NCBI RefSeq assembly: GCF_900119825.1 | Contig: NZ_FPKR01000004.1 | Coordinates: 62,001-126,000, forward strand | Length of the DNA stretch: 64,000 nt | Direction of reading: 5' to 3' | Source: Chitinimonas taiwanensis DSM 18899 | Lineage (GTDB): Bacteria; Pseudomonadota; Gammaproteobacteria; Burkholderiales; Chitinimonadaceae | Shown: in pieces, positions 51,196 to 63,773 of the stretch | How positions within the stretch are numbered: position 1 is the first letter of the stretch | Layout of the letters: each line of letters starts with the position of its first letter | Made by a program: the position numbers and the translations under genes | The notes under the pieces: model-generated | What the model was told of the DNA's origin: nothing | Database searches by the model: none | The model's input: only the letters and a program-made list of their open reading frames with translations

Positions 51196-52298
51196 ACGTT
51201 TTCTCCTTGCTGGGCCAACGCCAGCAGGCGCGCAAAGCGTGGCAGCACGACCTCATTGGGCAGGGCCAGCAACTGGTCGCCCACCACCAGCTCGCTATAA
51301 CTCCAGCCCGGCACCTCGGCATCCTGCACCGCGCCCAGCAGCCAGTGGCCGTCGCTGCCAGCAATCTGGTCGCGCGCGGCCAGCACCCTAGCGGCGGGGG
51401 CATCAAAATACAGATGGCACATATTGGTCTGTGGCGTGGCCGGGTTGATGCGCAGGCCGGCCATACCTTGCAGGCCCTCGGCCAGCGTAATTGCGCGCCG
51501 ATAGCAGGCATCCATTTGCGCGAGGCGCGTATCGAAGCGCAACGCGGCCGACACGATATAAGGGCTTTGCTGCACCAGGGTACCGCCAAAGCGGCGCTGC
51601 CAGAGCCGCGCCTGGGCAATGAAGTCGGCATCGCCCGCCAGTACGGCGCCAGCCAGGCCGCCTATGCCCTTGTACAGCGACACATACACTGAGGCGAAGC
51701 CGGCCACGATCTCGGCATGCGGGCGGGCATAGAAGGGTTGGCTTTCCCACAGTCGTGCCCCGTCCAGATGCAGCGGCAGTCCGCGCTCGGCTGCGGTGGC
51801 CTTCAGGGCTTGCAGCGCGTCCCAGCTGGGCAGCTGTCCACCAGCATGGCGTATTGGCAATTCCACTATCAGGCTGGCCAAGGGCTGCCGGCAGGCCGCC
51901 AGGTCTTTGGCCTCCAGCGGACGCAGGCGATTCCCTACCGGCACCGCATGCAGCCCGAGCAGGGCGGCATGGGCTTCTTCCTCGTGCAGGGCCAGATGGG
52001 AGGTCGGGTGCTGACCAAAGCGGCGCAGGCCGCACCGCTCGGCCCAGATCTGCATGGCAATCAGCTGGGCCATTACCCCGCTGGGCAGGAAGACGGCAGC
52101 CGGCTTGCCGAGCAGGCTGGCCAGCTTGGCCTCGAAGTCCTCGATCAGCGCGCCGCTACCATAGCGGTCAGCTTCGATCTGCTGCTGCGCGCACCAGTCG
52201 GCCATGGCGCGGAATTCTTCCGCCGGGCTAGGACTGGTCCAGCCGGGATAAAGCGTATGGCAGCTTTGGCGCAGCTGGCTGCGGGCGGTGGCGGGCAT
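51192..52298 (-). CDS. PLP-dependent threonine aldolase/beta-eliminating lyase family protein
   Basis: The 368-residue fold-type I PLP enzyme probably cleaves threonine or a similar beta-hydroxy amino acid. The PLP lysine is Lys210 in YVSLYKGIGGLAGAVLAG. The Asp/Arg cluster is PLHLDGARLWES, and DRYGSGALIEDFEAKLASLLG resembles the N-terminal threonine aldolase stretch. The start at 52298 gives a normal length. It overlaps the downstream SDR gene by 4 bp. The exact substrate is not certain. Confidence 0.88.
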   Translation of the reverse strand: MPATARSQLRQSCHTLYPGWTSPSPAEEFRAMADWCAQQQIEADRYGSGALIEDFEAKLASLLGKPAAVFLPSGVMAQLIAMQIWAERCGLRRFGQHPTSHLALHEEEAHAALLGLHAVPVGNRLRPLEAKDLAACRQPLASLIVELPIRHAGGQLPSWDALQALKATAAERGLPLHLDGARLWESQPFYARPHAEIVAGFASVYVSLYKGIGGLAGAVLAGDADFIAQARLWQRRFGGTLVQQSPYIVSAALRFDTRLAQMDACYRRAITLAEGLQGMAGLRINPATPQTNMCHLYFDAPAARVLAARDQIAGSDGHWLLGAVQDAEVPGWSYSELVVGDQLLALPNEVVLPRFARLLALAQQGENV

Positions 52299-52339
52299 GG
52301 TGGCAGGCTGTGAAGCGAGGAAGGCGCCAGTATCGCTGC

Positions 52340-52939
52340 CTAGGCAGCGGCCTGCCAGACCAGGCAACGGTTATTGGCCGGCATGGCATGGTCTTCCAGA
52401 AGACGCAGGCCGGCTGCCTCGGCCAGTTCGAACACCGCTTCGAAGTCGCGAATGCCCATGGCCGGGTCCTGGGCTTTGAGCGCGGCATCGAAGGCGGCAT
52501 TGCTCGGGCTGGTGAAGTGGCCGGCATAGTTGAACGGCCCATAGACAATCAATAGCCCGCCCGGCGCCAGCACCGTCGGCAGCTTGGCGAACAGTTGCTG
52601 CACGCTGGGCCAGGCCAGGATATGCAGGGTATTGGCGCTGAACACCGCGTCGTAGCGTGTGGTGGGCCAGGCGCCATCCACATCAAGCGCCAGCGGCGGC
52701 AAAGTATTGGCCAGCGCCGCCTCATCCAGCCATAGGCGGATGCCGGGCAGATGCTCGGCGCGGTCGCTGCTCTGCCATTGCAGCCAGGGCAGGGCGGCAG
52801 CGAAGTGCACGGCGTGCTGGCCAGTGCCGCTGCCGATTTCCAGCACCGTGTCGCGGCCGACCAGGCGTTCGCGCAGGATGGCCAGAATCGGCTCGGCATT
52901 GCGGGCACAGGCGGGGGAGAAGGGTTTATCCATCAACAT
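52340..52939 (-). CDS. DUF938 family SAM-dependent methyltransferase-like protein
   Basis: The 199-residue protein has an AdoMet-binding core with DTVLEIGSGTGQHAVHFAAALPW and VFSANTLHILAWPSVQQLF, typical of DUF938. GGLLIVYGPFNYAGHFTSPSNAAFD follows. Starts at 52939 and 52933 differ by two residues. The substrate is unknown. It lies 41 bp upstream of the aldolase-like gene. Confidence 0.9.
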   Translation of the reverse strand: MLMDKPFSPACARNAEPILAILRERLVGRDTVLEIGSGTGQHAVHFAAALPWLQWQSSDRAEHLPGIRLWLDEAALANTLPPLALDVDGAWPTTRYDAVFSANTLHILAWPSVQQLFAKLPTVLAPGGLLIVYGPFNYAGHFTSPSNAAFDAALKAQDPAMGIRDFEAVFELAEAAGLRLLEDHAMPANNRCLVWQAAA

Positions 52940-52967
52940 GGCTTGGGCAGGAAAAGAACACGGCCTT

Positions 52968-53996
52968 TCAGCCTAGTGCAATCCGCGCGCCCTGCGCACT
53001 GCTAGCCATGCCGGCTTCGATAATGCGCATGACCGCCAGCGCCTCGCTGGCCGGCACGGGGTTCGGCGCTTCGCCGCGCAACGCCGCTGCCACGGCCGCG
53101 TAATAATGGCTGTACTGGCCATTGGGCAGGCTCAGATTGCGCGCACCGCCTACATCGTAGAGCGTGGCCTGGCGCGAGTCCTGGGCCCAGCCGGCGGCGC
53201 CCGGCCGCAAGCCGGCCTTGAGCTGGTCTTCCTGGCTGTCGAGGCCATCAATGCGCAAGCTGCCCTCGGTGCCGGCCAGCAGAAAGCGCGCCGAGCCACC
53301 GGCCATCAGGCAGCTGGCGCCCAGCAGCACGCGCATGCCCTGGTAGTGCAGCACCGCCAGCGCATCGTCGGCGGCTTCCGCCCCCTCGCGCCGTGCGTGG
53401 ATATCGGCCTGGATCGCTTCCGGCATGCCGAACAGCTGCAGGGTCTGATCGATCAGATGCGGGCCGAGATCGAACCAGATGCCGGCACCGGGCACGGCCG
53501 CTTCGCGCCAGCGCTTGCGCACCTGCGGGCGGAAGCGGTCGAAATGCGATTCAAAGGCGGTGATGCGTCCGAGCGTACCCTGGGCCAGCAGCTGCTTGAT
53601 CAGCAGGAAGTCGCTGTCCCAGCGGCGGTTGTGGAACACCGACAGCAGGCGGTCGGTTTGGCTGGCCGCCGCATGCAGGGCTTCGGCCTCCTGCACGGTC
53701 AGCGTGAACGGCTTATCCACCACCACATGCTTACCGGCGCGCAGTGCGGCGCGTGCCAGCGGGTAGTGGCTGGCATTCGGGGTGGCCAGTACCACCAGGT
53801 CGATATCGGCGCGGGCGAATAGGCTTTCCGGTGTATCGCACAGCAGGGCAGCCGGGTAGTCGGCCTGGACTGCCCCGACTTGGCTGCTGGCCACTGCTGC
53901 CAGTTGCATGCCCGCGGTATGGGCAATCAAGGGGGCGTGAAAGGTACGGCCCGCATAACCATAACCAACCAGGCCGACCCTTAGGGGTTCTGACAT
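52968..53996 (-). CDS. Gfo/Idh/MocA family oxidoreductase
   Basis: The 342-residue NAD(P)-dependent oxidoreductase has the Rossmann loop LVGYGYAGRTFHAPLI (residues 8-24), AGKHVVVDKPFTLTVQEAEAL with the conserved EKP-like DKP, and the C-terminal alpha/beta domain with GIWFDLGPHLIDQTLQLFG. The substrate is a sugar or other polyol; it cannot be told. ATG 53996 (MSEPLRVGLVGYGYAGRTFH) is chosen over a longer upstream frame. It is divergent from the Tim44-like gene. Confidence 0.93.
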   Translation of the reverse strand: MSEPLRVGLVGYGYAGRTFHAPLIAHTAGMQLAAVASSQVGAVQADYPAALLCDTPESLFARADIDLVVLATPNASHYPLARAALRAGKHVVVDKPFTLTVQEAEALHAAASQTDRLLSVFHNRRWDSDFLLIKQLLAQGTLGRITAFESHFDRFRPQVRKRWREAAVPGAGIWFDLGPHLIDQTLQLFGMPEAIQADIHARREGAEAADDALAVLHYQGMRVLLGASCLMAGGSARFLLAGTEGSLRIDGLDSQEDQLKAGLRPGAAGWAQDSRQATLYDVGGARNLSLPNGQYSHYYAAVAAALRGEAPNPVPASEALAVMRIIEAGMASSAQGARIALG

Positions 53997-54225
53997 GAAT
54001 ATCCTCCTGTAAGTACGCTCAATCCCTGTTTGCGCCACGCATCCACCCTGGCTGCCTTGCACGGAGTTCTGTGCGCAGTACTTAGGCTTTTTTAACCGAG
54101 CTGGCGCCGCTTGTCGCCTACGAAATCATGTCCAGTCGCGGAACTTGCTCGGCCTGCGCAGTCAAAGATAGCCAGTCGTCGGTAGAATGCGATGGCTTTT
54201 CCAAACAATAGGGATGTAGAGCGCA

Positions 54226-55077
54226 ATGAAACAAATTCTGTTTGCCGTGTTTGCGGTGTTCTTCAGCCTGAGCTTCATGGTCTCGGAGGCCGAGGCCAAG
54301 CGCTTCGGCGGAGGCAAGTCCTCGGGCATGCAGCGCAGCGCACCGCAGCGCGATGTGACCCCGCAGCGCCCGACTCAGGGCCAGCAGGCGGCCCCAGCCA
54401 CGCCCAAGCGTAACTGGCTCGGCCCGATCGCCGGTCTGGCTGCAGGTCTGGGCCTCGCCGCACTGTTCTCGCACCTCGGTATGGGCGAGGGCTTTGCCAA
54501 CTTCATGATGATCGTCCTGTTGGCCGTGGTGGCTTTCGCTGTTATCGCCTTCATCATGCGCCGCATGAAGCCCGCGGCACCGCGCGCCCAGTATGCGGGT
54601 GGCCCGGCGCAACAGCCGATGCAGTATCAGGGCCAGCAGCCCTATGGCGCGGTGAATGAAGCGCCGGCCTTCAGCGGCGGCAGCGCCCCGGTTGCGCCGC
54701 AGTTCCCGGCCGACTTCGACCGCGAAGCCTTCGTGCGCGTGGCCAAGCTGAACTTCGTGCGTCTGCAGGCCGCTTACGACAGCGCCGACCTCGACGATAT
54801 CCGCGAGTTCACCTCGCCGGAGATGTTCGCCGAGATCAAGCTGCAGATCGGCGAGCGCCAGGGCGCGGCCAACCAGACCGATGTGGTGCAGGTGGATGCC
54901 GAGGTGGTCGACTACGCCCAGGAAGGTCGTCGCGACATCGCCAGCGTGCGCTTCACCGGCCTGGTCCGCGAAGCGGCCGAGGCCAGCGCCGAGCGCTTCG
55001 ACGAAACCTGGCACCTGAGCCGCAATAACGACGGCCGCTCAGGCTGGGTGGTAGCCGGTATTCAGCAAAACGGCTAA
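54226..55077 (+). CDS. Tim44-like domain protein
   Basis: The 283-residue protein has a signal peptide (SFMVSEAEA near residue 23), a basic, Gln/Pro-rich stretch (30-58), two hydrophobic segments around 65-85 and 89-110, and a C-terminal Tim44-like lipid-binding domain from about 160 (FDREAFVRVAKLNFVRLQAAYDSADLDDIREF in two segments). It is conserved in betaproteobacteria; its role is not well known and is probably membrane-associated. It is divergent from the Gfo/Idh gene with about 230 bp between starts. A terminator follows at 55094. Confidence 0.9.
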   Translation: MKQILFAVFAVFFSLSFMVSEAEAKRFGGGKSSGMQRSAPQRDVTPQRPTQGQQAAPATPKRNWLGPIAGLAAGLGLAALFSHLGMGEGFANFMMIVLLAVVAFAVIAFIMRRMKPAAPRAQYAGGPAQQPMQYQGQQPYGAVNEAPAFSGGSAPVAPQFPADFDREAFVRVAKLNFVRLQAAYDSADLDDIREFTSPEMFAEIKLQIGERQGAANQTDVVQVDAEVVDYAQEGRRDIASVRFTGLVREAAEASAERFDETWHLSRNNDGRSGWVVAGIQQNG

Positions 55078-55093
55078 GCCGGTCATTCGTGAG

Positions 55094-55124
55094 AAACAGG
55101 GCAGCCTTCGGGCTGCCCTGTTTT
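55094..55124 (+). terminator. Terminator after the Tim44-like gene
   Basis: The stem AAACAGGGCAGCC/GGCTGCCCTGTTT with a TTCG loop is followed by a T-rich run. Confidence 0.9.
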
Positions 55125-55244
55125 ATTTTGTGCTGCGGGCGTGCTAGGCGAGTTGGGTCAGGCTCGCGCTTAGGGATTTACCACGGTTGTTGTGCGCTGC
55201 CGGGCGCCGCAGAATCGGTGCTGTGATTTCCTCAGGAGCCTTGC

Positions 55245-56399
55245 ATGTCCGTCATCACCAGCATCGAGGACCTGCGCGTACTGGCCGAGCGCCGTGTGCC
55301 GCGCATGTTTTACGACTATGCCGATTCGGGCTCCTGGACCGAAAGCACCTACCGCGCCAATTCGGCCGACTTCCAGGCCATCAAGCTGCGCCAGCGCGTG
55401 GCGGTGGATATGCGCAATCGCAGCCTGCAAAGCCAGATGGCCGGCCAGACGGTCAGCATGCCGGTGGCCCTCGCACCGACCGGTCTGACCGGCATGCAGC
55501 ATGCCGATGGCGAAATCCTTGCCGCGCGCGCGGCGGAAAAATTCGGTGTGCCCTTCACCCTGTCGACGATGAGCATCTGCTCGATCGAGGATGTGGCCGC
55601 CCATACCACCGCACCATTCTGGTTCCAGCTGTATGTGATGCGCGACCGTGCCTTTATCGAGGCGCTGATCGAGCGCGCCCGCGCCGCGCGCTGCAGTGCA
55701 CTGGTGCTGACCCTGGACCTGCAGATACTCGGCCAGCGCCACAAGGACCTGAAGAACGGCCTGTCCGCGCCACCCAAGCCCACGCTGCGCAATATCCTCA
55801 ATCTGCTGGGTAAGCCACGTTGGTGCTTGGGCATGCTGGGCACGCGCCGGCATGGCTTTGGCAATATCGTCGGGCATGCCAAGGGCGTAGGCGATCTGTC
55901 CTCGCTCAGTGCCTGGACGGCCGAGCAGTTCGACCCGGCGCTGAGCTGGAACGATGTCGAGTGGATCAAGCAGCGCTGGGGCGGCAAGCTGATCCTGAAG
56001 GGCATCATGGATGTGGAAGATGCGCGCCTGGCGGCGCAGAGCGGGGCCGATGCGCTGATCGTGTCCAACCACGGCGGTCGGCAGCTCGATGGCGCGCCAT
56101 CCAGCATCCAGGCCCTGCCGGCCATCGTGGAGGCGGTGGGTAAGGACATTGAGGTCTGGCTCGATAGCGGCATCCGCTCGGGTCAGGATGTGCTGAAGGC
56201 GCTGGCGCTGGGTGCCAAGGGCACCCTGATAGGCCGTGCCTTCCTCTACGGCCTGGGCGCGCTGGGCGAGGCGGGCGTGACGCGCGCGCTGGAAATCATC
56301 CAGCGTGAACTCGATCTGAGCATGGCCTTCTGCGGCCACACCGATATCCGCCAGGTCGATCAGCGCATCCTGCTGCCCGGCAGCTATCCGCGCGCCTGA
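55245..56399 (+). CDS. lldD: L-lactate dehydrogenase / alpha-hydroxy acid oxidase (FMN)
   Basis: This 384-residue FMN enzyme of the alpha-hydroxy-acid oxidase family probably oxidises L-lactate to pyruvate at the inner membrane. The catalytic His is His276 in SNHGGRQLDGAPSS. MPVALAPTGLTGMQHADGEI, TLSTMSICSIEDVA and LDSGIRSGQDVLKALALGAKG are FMN-binding stretches. Membrane association and lactate specificity are assumed from the LldD-like length. Substrates such as mandelate or glycolate cannot be excluded. The stop abuts the VF530 stop on the other strand. Confidence 0.9.
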   Translation: MSVITSIEDLRVLAERRVPRMFYDYADSGSWTESTYRANSADFQAIKLRQRVAVDMRNRSLQSQMAGQTVSMPVALAPTGLTGMQHADGEILAARAAEKFGVPFTLSTMSICSIEDVAAHTTAPFWFQLYVMRDRAFIEALIERARAARCSALVLTLDLQILGQRHKDLKNGLSAPPKPTLRNILNLLGKPRWCLGMLGTRRHGFGNIVGHAKGVGDLSSLSAWTAEQFDPALSWNDVEWIKQRWGGKLILKGIMDVEDARLAAQSGADALIVSNHGGRQLDGAPSSIQALPAIVEAVGKDIEVWLDSGIRSGQDVLKALALGAKGTLIGRAFLYGLGALGEAGVTRALEIIQRELDLSMAFCGHTDIRQVDQRILLPGSYPRA

Positions 56400-56699
56400 T
56401 CAGTCGGCGCTGGGGGTATCGGCCGGTGGTGGGCTGGCTTCCTGCTTGGCGGCAGCCTGCAGCTTGGCCTGCTTGGCCATATCGCGCAGGCATTTGCCGT
56501 ACAGGCTCTCCACCTTGTCGCGCGCCCAGGGCGTGCGGCGCAGAAAGGTCAGGCTGGACTTGATGCTCTGGTCCTGCTGAAAGCAGCGTATTTCGATGCG
56601 CTGCCCCAATTCCTTCCAACCGTAGAACTCGACCAGGGTGGTCAGCATCTTTTCCAGGGTCACGCCATGGCTGGGGTTGTTGGGCTGAGTCTGGGTCAT
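56400..56699 (-). CDS. VF530 family DNA-binding protein
   Basis: The 99-residue protein matches the VF530/DUF2132 family, short DNA-binding proteins with a winged-helix-like fold. [20 protein letters not shown] and [20 protein letters not shown] are the conserved pieces, and the Lys/Ala-rich tail is typical. The target is unknown. The stop is directly adjacent to that of lldD (TGA|TCA), with no terminator between. Confidence 0.92.
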   Translation of the reverse strand: MTQTQPNNPSHGVTLEKMLTTLVEFYGWKELGQRIEIRCFQQDQSIKSSLTFLRRTPWARDKVESLYGKCLRDMAKQAKLQAAAKQEASPPPADTPSAD

Positions 56700-56800
56700 A
56701 CGGCGGGCCTGAGGAGGGATACGGCCCTCATTCTAGCGTGTGCCTGCGTGCTGCCGCTTGGGCGCGGTAGACTAGCGGCCTTGTCCTGTTCTCTGTCTGC

Positions 56801-57709
56801 ATGAAACATCCGCCTTCCCCCCTGCCACATCGCGATGGCGTGGCCCCCAGCTATCTGTGGCTGCCCTGCGAGCAATGGCCTGATCTGATCACCTTTCTGC
56901 TGCAGCGCTTCCCGCATATGGACGAGGCCGTCTTGCGCGGCCGACTGGCGCGCGGCGAGCTGGTCGATGAGGCGGGCCAGCCCTTGGCCGCGCAGAGCCC
57001 GTTTCAGCCAGGCAAGCGCATCTGGTACTACCGCGAGGTGGAGGACGAGACGCCGGTGCCCTTCGAGGAAACCATCCTGCACCGCGATGAACGCCTGCTG
57101 GTGGTGGACAAGCCGCATTTCCTGTCCATGATCCCGGCCGGCAAGCATCTGCGCGAAACCCTGCTGACCCGGCTGCGCCACAAGCTGGCCCTGCCCGAGC
57201 TGACGCCCTGCCACCGCCTGGATCGCGAAACCGCCGGCGTCACCCTGTTTTGCCTGCACCCGCCCAGCCGTGGCGCCTACCAGAAGCTGTTCGAGGCGCG
57301 CACCGTGCAGAAGACCTATGAGGCGATAGCGCCCTGGCGCACCGATCTGAGCCTGCCTTGCGTGCACAGGAGTCGCCTGGAGGAGGGCGAGGGCTTTTTC
57401 ACCATGCAGGAGGTGGCGGGCGAACCGAATAGCGAGACCCTGGTCGAGCTGATCGCACGGCGCGGTGATTGGGCACACTACCGGCTGTCGCCCCACACCG
57501 GCAAGAAGCACCAGCTGCGCGCCCATATGGCGGCGCTCGGCATTCCCATCCAGCACGACCCCTGGTATCCGACCCTGTTGCCGGCCAAGGGCGATGATTT
57601 CAGTCGGCCGCTGCAACTCTTGGCACGCAGCATCGCCTTTATCGACCCCTTCAGCGGCGAGCCACGCAGCTTCAGCAGCCAGCGCACGCTGGCATGGCAG
57701 GCCGACTAG
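56801..57709 (+). CDS. RluA family pseudouridine synthase
   Basis: The 302-residue enzyme converts uridine to pseudouridine in RNA. The catalytic Asp is Asp141 in CHRLDRETAGVTLF. VDKPHFLSMIPAGKHLRETL precedes it, and TGKKHQLRAHMAALGIPIQHD carries the conserved HQLR-like motif. An N-terminal S4-like stretch (about 25-75) is present. The target RNA position (rRNA or tRNA) cannot be told. It starts MKHPPSPLPHRDGVAP. It is divergent from the VF530 gene. Confidence 0.93.
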   Translation: MKHPPSPLPHRDGVAPSYLWLPCEQWPDLITFLLQRFPHMDEAVLRGRLARGELVDEAGQPLAAQSPFQPGKRIWYYREVEDETPVPFEETILHRDERLLVVDKPHFLSMIPAGKHLRETLLTRLRHKLALPELTPCHRLDRETAGVTLFCLHPPSRGAYQKLFEARTVQKTYEAIAPWRTDLSLPCVHRSRLEEGEGFFTMQEVAGEPNSETLVELIARRGDWAHYRLSPHTGKKHQLRAHMAALGIPIQHDPWYPTLLPAKGDDFSRPLQLLARSIAFIDPFSGEPRSFSSQRTLAWQAD

Positions 57710-57724
57710 GGGTTGTGGGCAGCG

Positions 57725-60671
<2,947 letters not shown>

Positions 60672-60824
60672 GGCGTGACTCCCTCGGGGTTTTCGGCCAA
60701 GGTAGTAGCCGGATAGGGAAGGCGCGGCTGCCTGTTGCGGGCGGCAGAGCGGCCTTCCTCGCAGTCTCGCCATATCGCGGCAGCGCCCAGAACGCTGCTG
60801 AGCAGATCCTAGCGGAGGCCTCAG

Positions 60825-62105
60825 ATGGACGACCTGATCATTGCGCGCCAATTGCCCAGACGCAGTATTGCGCTGGTACTGGCGGGGGGGCGCGGCTCGC
60901 GCCTCAAGCAGCTGACCGATAAGCGCGCCAAGCCGGCCGTCTATTTCGGTGGCAAGTTCCGCATCATCGATTTCGCCCTGTCCAACTGCCTGAACTCCGG
61001 CATACGCCGCATCGGCGTGGTCACCCAATACAAATCCCACTCGCTGCTGCGCCATCTGCAGCGCGGTTGGGCCATGTTCCGCTCCGAGATGGGCGAGTTC
61101 ATCGACCTGCTGCCCGCCCAGCAACGCGTGGATGAGGACAGCTGGTATCGCGGCACCGCCGACGCGGTCTACCAGAACCTCGACATCGTGCGCAGCTACC
61201 GGCCCGAGTATGTGGTGATCCTGGCCGGTGATCACATTTACAAGATGGATTACGCGCGCATGCTGCTCGACCATGTGCAAAGCCTGGACAAGCTCGGCGT
61301 GAAGGGCGGCGTGACCGTGGCCTGCATCGAGGTGCCGCTCACCGAGGCAAGCGCGTTTGGCGTGATGGCGGTGGACGAGGCGCGCAAGATCATCGACTTC
61401 GTGGAAAAGCCCGCCCAGCCGCCGGCCATGCCCGGCAAGCCTGACGTGGCCCTGGCCAGCATGGGTATTTATATCTTCGATGCCGATTATCTGTACCAGC
61501 TGCTGGAAGAGGACATCCAGGACGTGGCCAGCGAGCATGATTTCGGCAAGAACCTGATTCCCGCTGCGGTGAAGGCCGGCCGCGCGGTCGCCCATCCCTT
61601 CGGCCTGTCCTGTGTGTCCAGCTATCCGCATGCGGCGCCTTACTGGCGCGATGTAGGTACCGTGGACGCCTACTGGGCCGCCAATCTCGACCTCGCCTCG
61701 ATCACGCCCGAGCTCGATCTATATGACCGCAGCTGGCCGGTGTGGACCTACCAGGAGCAGCTGCCGCCGGCCAAGTTCGTGCAGGATGCGGGCGGCGAGC
61801 ATCGTGTGCATAACACCATCATTTCGGCCGGCTGCATCGTATCGGTGGCCCAGGTCACCAACTCGGTGCTGTTCAACAAGGTGCGCGTGCATCCGCACTG
61901 CGTGATCGACCAGGCCGTGCTGCTGCCCGATGTGGACGTGGGTGAAGGCGCGCGCCTGCGCCGCGTGGTGGTCGACCGTGGTTGCAAGATTCCCGCCGGC
62001 CTGGTGGTGGGCGAGGATGCCGACAAGGATGCCAAGCGCTTTTATCGCAGCGAGGGCGGGGTGGTGCTGGTGACGCGCGAGATGCTGGTGGGACTGAAGA
62101 TTTAG
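60825..62105 (+). CDS. glgC: Glucose-1-phosphate adenylyltransferase
   Basis: GlgC makes ADP-glucose from glucose 1-phosphate and ATP, the rate-limiting step of bacterial glycogen synthesis. The 426 residues carry [27 protein letters not shown] split over the nucleotide loop and sugar site, and [29 protein letters not shown] over the activator and substrate regions. [15 protein letters not shown] and the late [19 protein letters not shown] follow. It starts [14 protein letters not shown]. pgm lies 153 bp upstream and glgA 61 bp downstream. Confidence 0.97.
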   Translation: MDDLIIARQLPRRSIALVLAGGRGSRLKQLTDKRAKPAVYFGGKFRIIDFALSNCLNSGIRRIGVVTQYKSHSLLRHLQRGWAMFRSEMGEFIDLLPAQQRVDEDSWYRGTADAVYQNLDIVRSYRPEYVVILAGDHIYKMDYARMLLDHVQSLDKLGVKGGVTVACIEVPLTEASAFGVMAVDEARKIIDFVEKPAQPPAMPGKPDVALASMGIYIFDADYLYQLLEEDIQDVASEHDFGKNLIPAAVKAGRAVAHPFGLSCVSSYPHAAPYWRDVGTVDAYWAANLDLASITPELDLYDRSWPVWTYQEQLPPAKFVQDAGGEHRVHNTIISAGCIVSVAQVTNSVLFNKVRVHPHCVIDQAVLLPDVDVGEGARLRRVVVDRGCKIPAGLVVGEDADKDAKRFYRSEGGVVLVTREMLVGLKI

Positions 62106-62166
62106 CACGGCATGGCCAAGCCCGCAGCGTGGGCTTGGTGGGACCTATCTAGCCAGGAGCGATTCC

Positions 62167-63627
62167 TTGAAGATTCTGCATGTGGCAGCCGAGTGTTTTC
62201 CGCTGCTGAAGACCGGCGGGCTGGCCGATGTGGTTGGCGCGCTGCCGGCCGCCCAGCGCGCGCTGGGTCAGGACGCACGCATCCTGCTGCCCGGCTTTCC
62301 GGCCATTCGCGCCGGGCTGCTCGATGCAAGGCTGCTGAACGTGGCGCTGGCGCCGCGCTTTGGCGCGCGCAGCCTGGCCCTCTGGCAGGGCCGGCTGCCC
62401 GATGGCACGCCCGTGTATATGATCGACGCGCCCGGCCTCTACGACCGCCCAGGCAACCCTTATGCCGATGGCGAGCAGCACGCCTATGCCGATAATCACC
62501 GCCGCTTTGCCCTGCTGGGCTGGCTGGCCGCCCAAGTGGCCGATGGCTTGCTGGCCGATTGGCGCCCCGACCTCGTGCATGCGCACGACTGGCATGCCGG
62601 CCTCGCGCCGGCCTATCTGCGCGAGCGCTCGCTGCGCCACGATGGCTTGGCCACGGCCAGTGTGTTCACCGTACATAACCTCGCCTACCAGGGCCTGTTC
62701 CCGGCCAGCCATTTTGCCGAGCTCGAGCTGCCGCGCGACTTCTTCCGCTACGACGGCTTGGAGTTCCACGGTCATCTGTCCTTTATCAAGGCCGGGTTGC
62801 AGTTCAGCCAACGCATCGCCACGGTCAGCCCCAGCTATGCGCGGGAAATCTGCACGGCCGAGCATGGTTGTGGCCTGGAGGGCTTGCTGCAGTACCGCGC
62901 CGGCGAGCTGGTCGGCATCCTGAATGGCGTGGATGCCAGCCTGTGGGACCCGGCCAGCGATCCGGCCCTGCCGGGACACTTCGATGCCGAGAAGACCGTG
63001 GGCAAGGCGCGCTGCAAGGCCGCGCTGCAGGCCGAGCTGGGTCTGGCGGCCGAGCCCGCTGCGCTGCTGTTTGGCGTGGTCAGCCGGCTGACCGAGCAAA
63101 AGGGCCTGAACCTGGTGCTGGCCGGCATGGCGGCGCTGCTCGCCCAGGGTGGCCAGCTGGCCTTGCTGGGCAGCGGTGATCTGGCCCTGGAAGCGGGTTT
63201 CAAGCAGTTGCAGCAGGATTATCCCGAGCGTGTGGCGGTGCGGCTGGGGTTTGATGAGGCGCTCTCGCACCGCATCTTTGCGGGTGTCGATGTGGTGCTG
63301 GTGCCCTCGCGCTTCGAGCCCTGTGGTCTGACTCAGATGTATGGCATGCGTTATGGCGCCTTGCCGCTGGCGCGCCGCACCGGTGGGCTGGCCGATACCG
63401 TGTTCGACTGCAGCCTGGAGAATCTGGCCGACGGCAGCGCCTGCGGCCTGGTGTTCGAGCGTTTCGAGCAGGCCGATTTTGATGCGGCCGTGCGGCGCGC
63501 GTTTGCCCTGTATGCCAAGCCCACCCAGTGGCGCGAAGTGCGCCGCCATGCCATGCAGCGCCAGTTCGACTGGAGCGGCCCGGCCCAGGCCTACCTCGAG
63601 TTGTACCGCGCCGCGCGCCAGGCCTGA
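62167..63627 (+). CDS. glgA: Glycogen (starch) synthase
   Basis: GlgA extends alpha-1,4-glucan chains from ADP-glucose. The 486-residue GT5 enzyme begins KILHVAAECFPLLKTGGLAD with the ADP-glucose-binding KTGGL, and ends with the GT-B C-lobe motifs PSRFEPCGLTQMYGMRYGALP and ARRTGGLADTV. A TTG codon at 62167 is the start: it follows an AGGAG site by about 8 bp, and no in-frame ATG fits. pgm-glgC-glgA are in one direction, so an operon is likely. glgB, glgP and glgX are not in the window. Confidence 0.96.
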   Translation: MKILHVAAECFPLLKTGGLADVVGALPAAQRALGQDARILLPGFPAIRAGLLDARLLNVALAPRFGARSLALWQGRLPDGTPVYMIDAPGLYDRPGNPYADGEQHAYADNHRRFALLGWLAAQVADGLLADWRPDLVHAHDWHAGLAPAYLRERSLRHDGLATASVFTVHNLAYQGLFPASHFAELELPRDFFRYDGLEFHGHLSFIKAGLQFSQRIATVSPSYAREICTAEHGCGLEGLLQYRAGELVGILNGVDASLWDPASDPALPGHFDAEKTVGKARCKAALQAELGLAAEPAALLFGVVSRLTEQKGLNLVLAGMAALLAQGGQLALLGSGDLALEAGFKQLQQDYPERVAVRLGFDEALSHRIFAGVDVVLVPSRFEPCGLTQMYGMRYGALPLARRTGGLADTVFDCSLENLADGSACGLVFERFEQADFDAAVRRAFALYAKPTQWREVRRHAMQRQFDWSGPAQAYLELYRAARQA

Positions 63628-63773
63628 GCCCGCAAACCAGCGCGGGCGTGCGGCTTACAGCTGGCTAACGGCTGTTACATTTGCCTAGCAATCTCTACAC
63701 AGTTCCCCAACAGCCCGCGCTTACTGTCTGACGCGATTCCCGCCCCCGGCGGGGCAAGCGATCAGGAGCGGTA

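Noticed and set aside
62149-63549. A 466-codon minus-strand frame opposite glgA
   Set aside because: It is antisense to glgA and has no motif.
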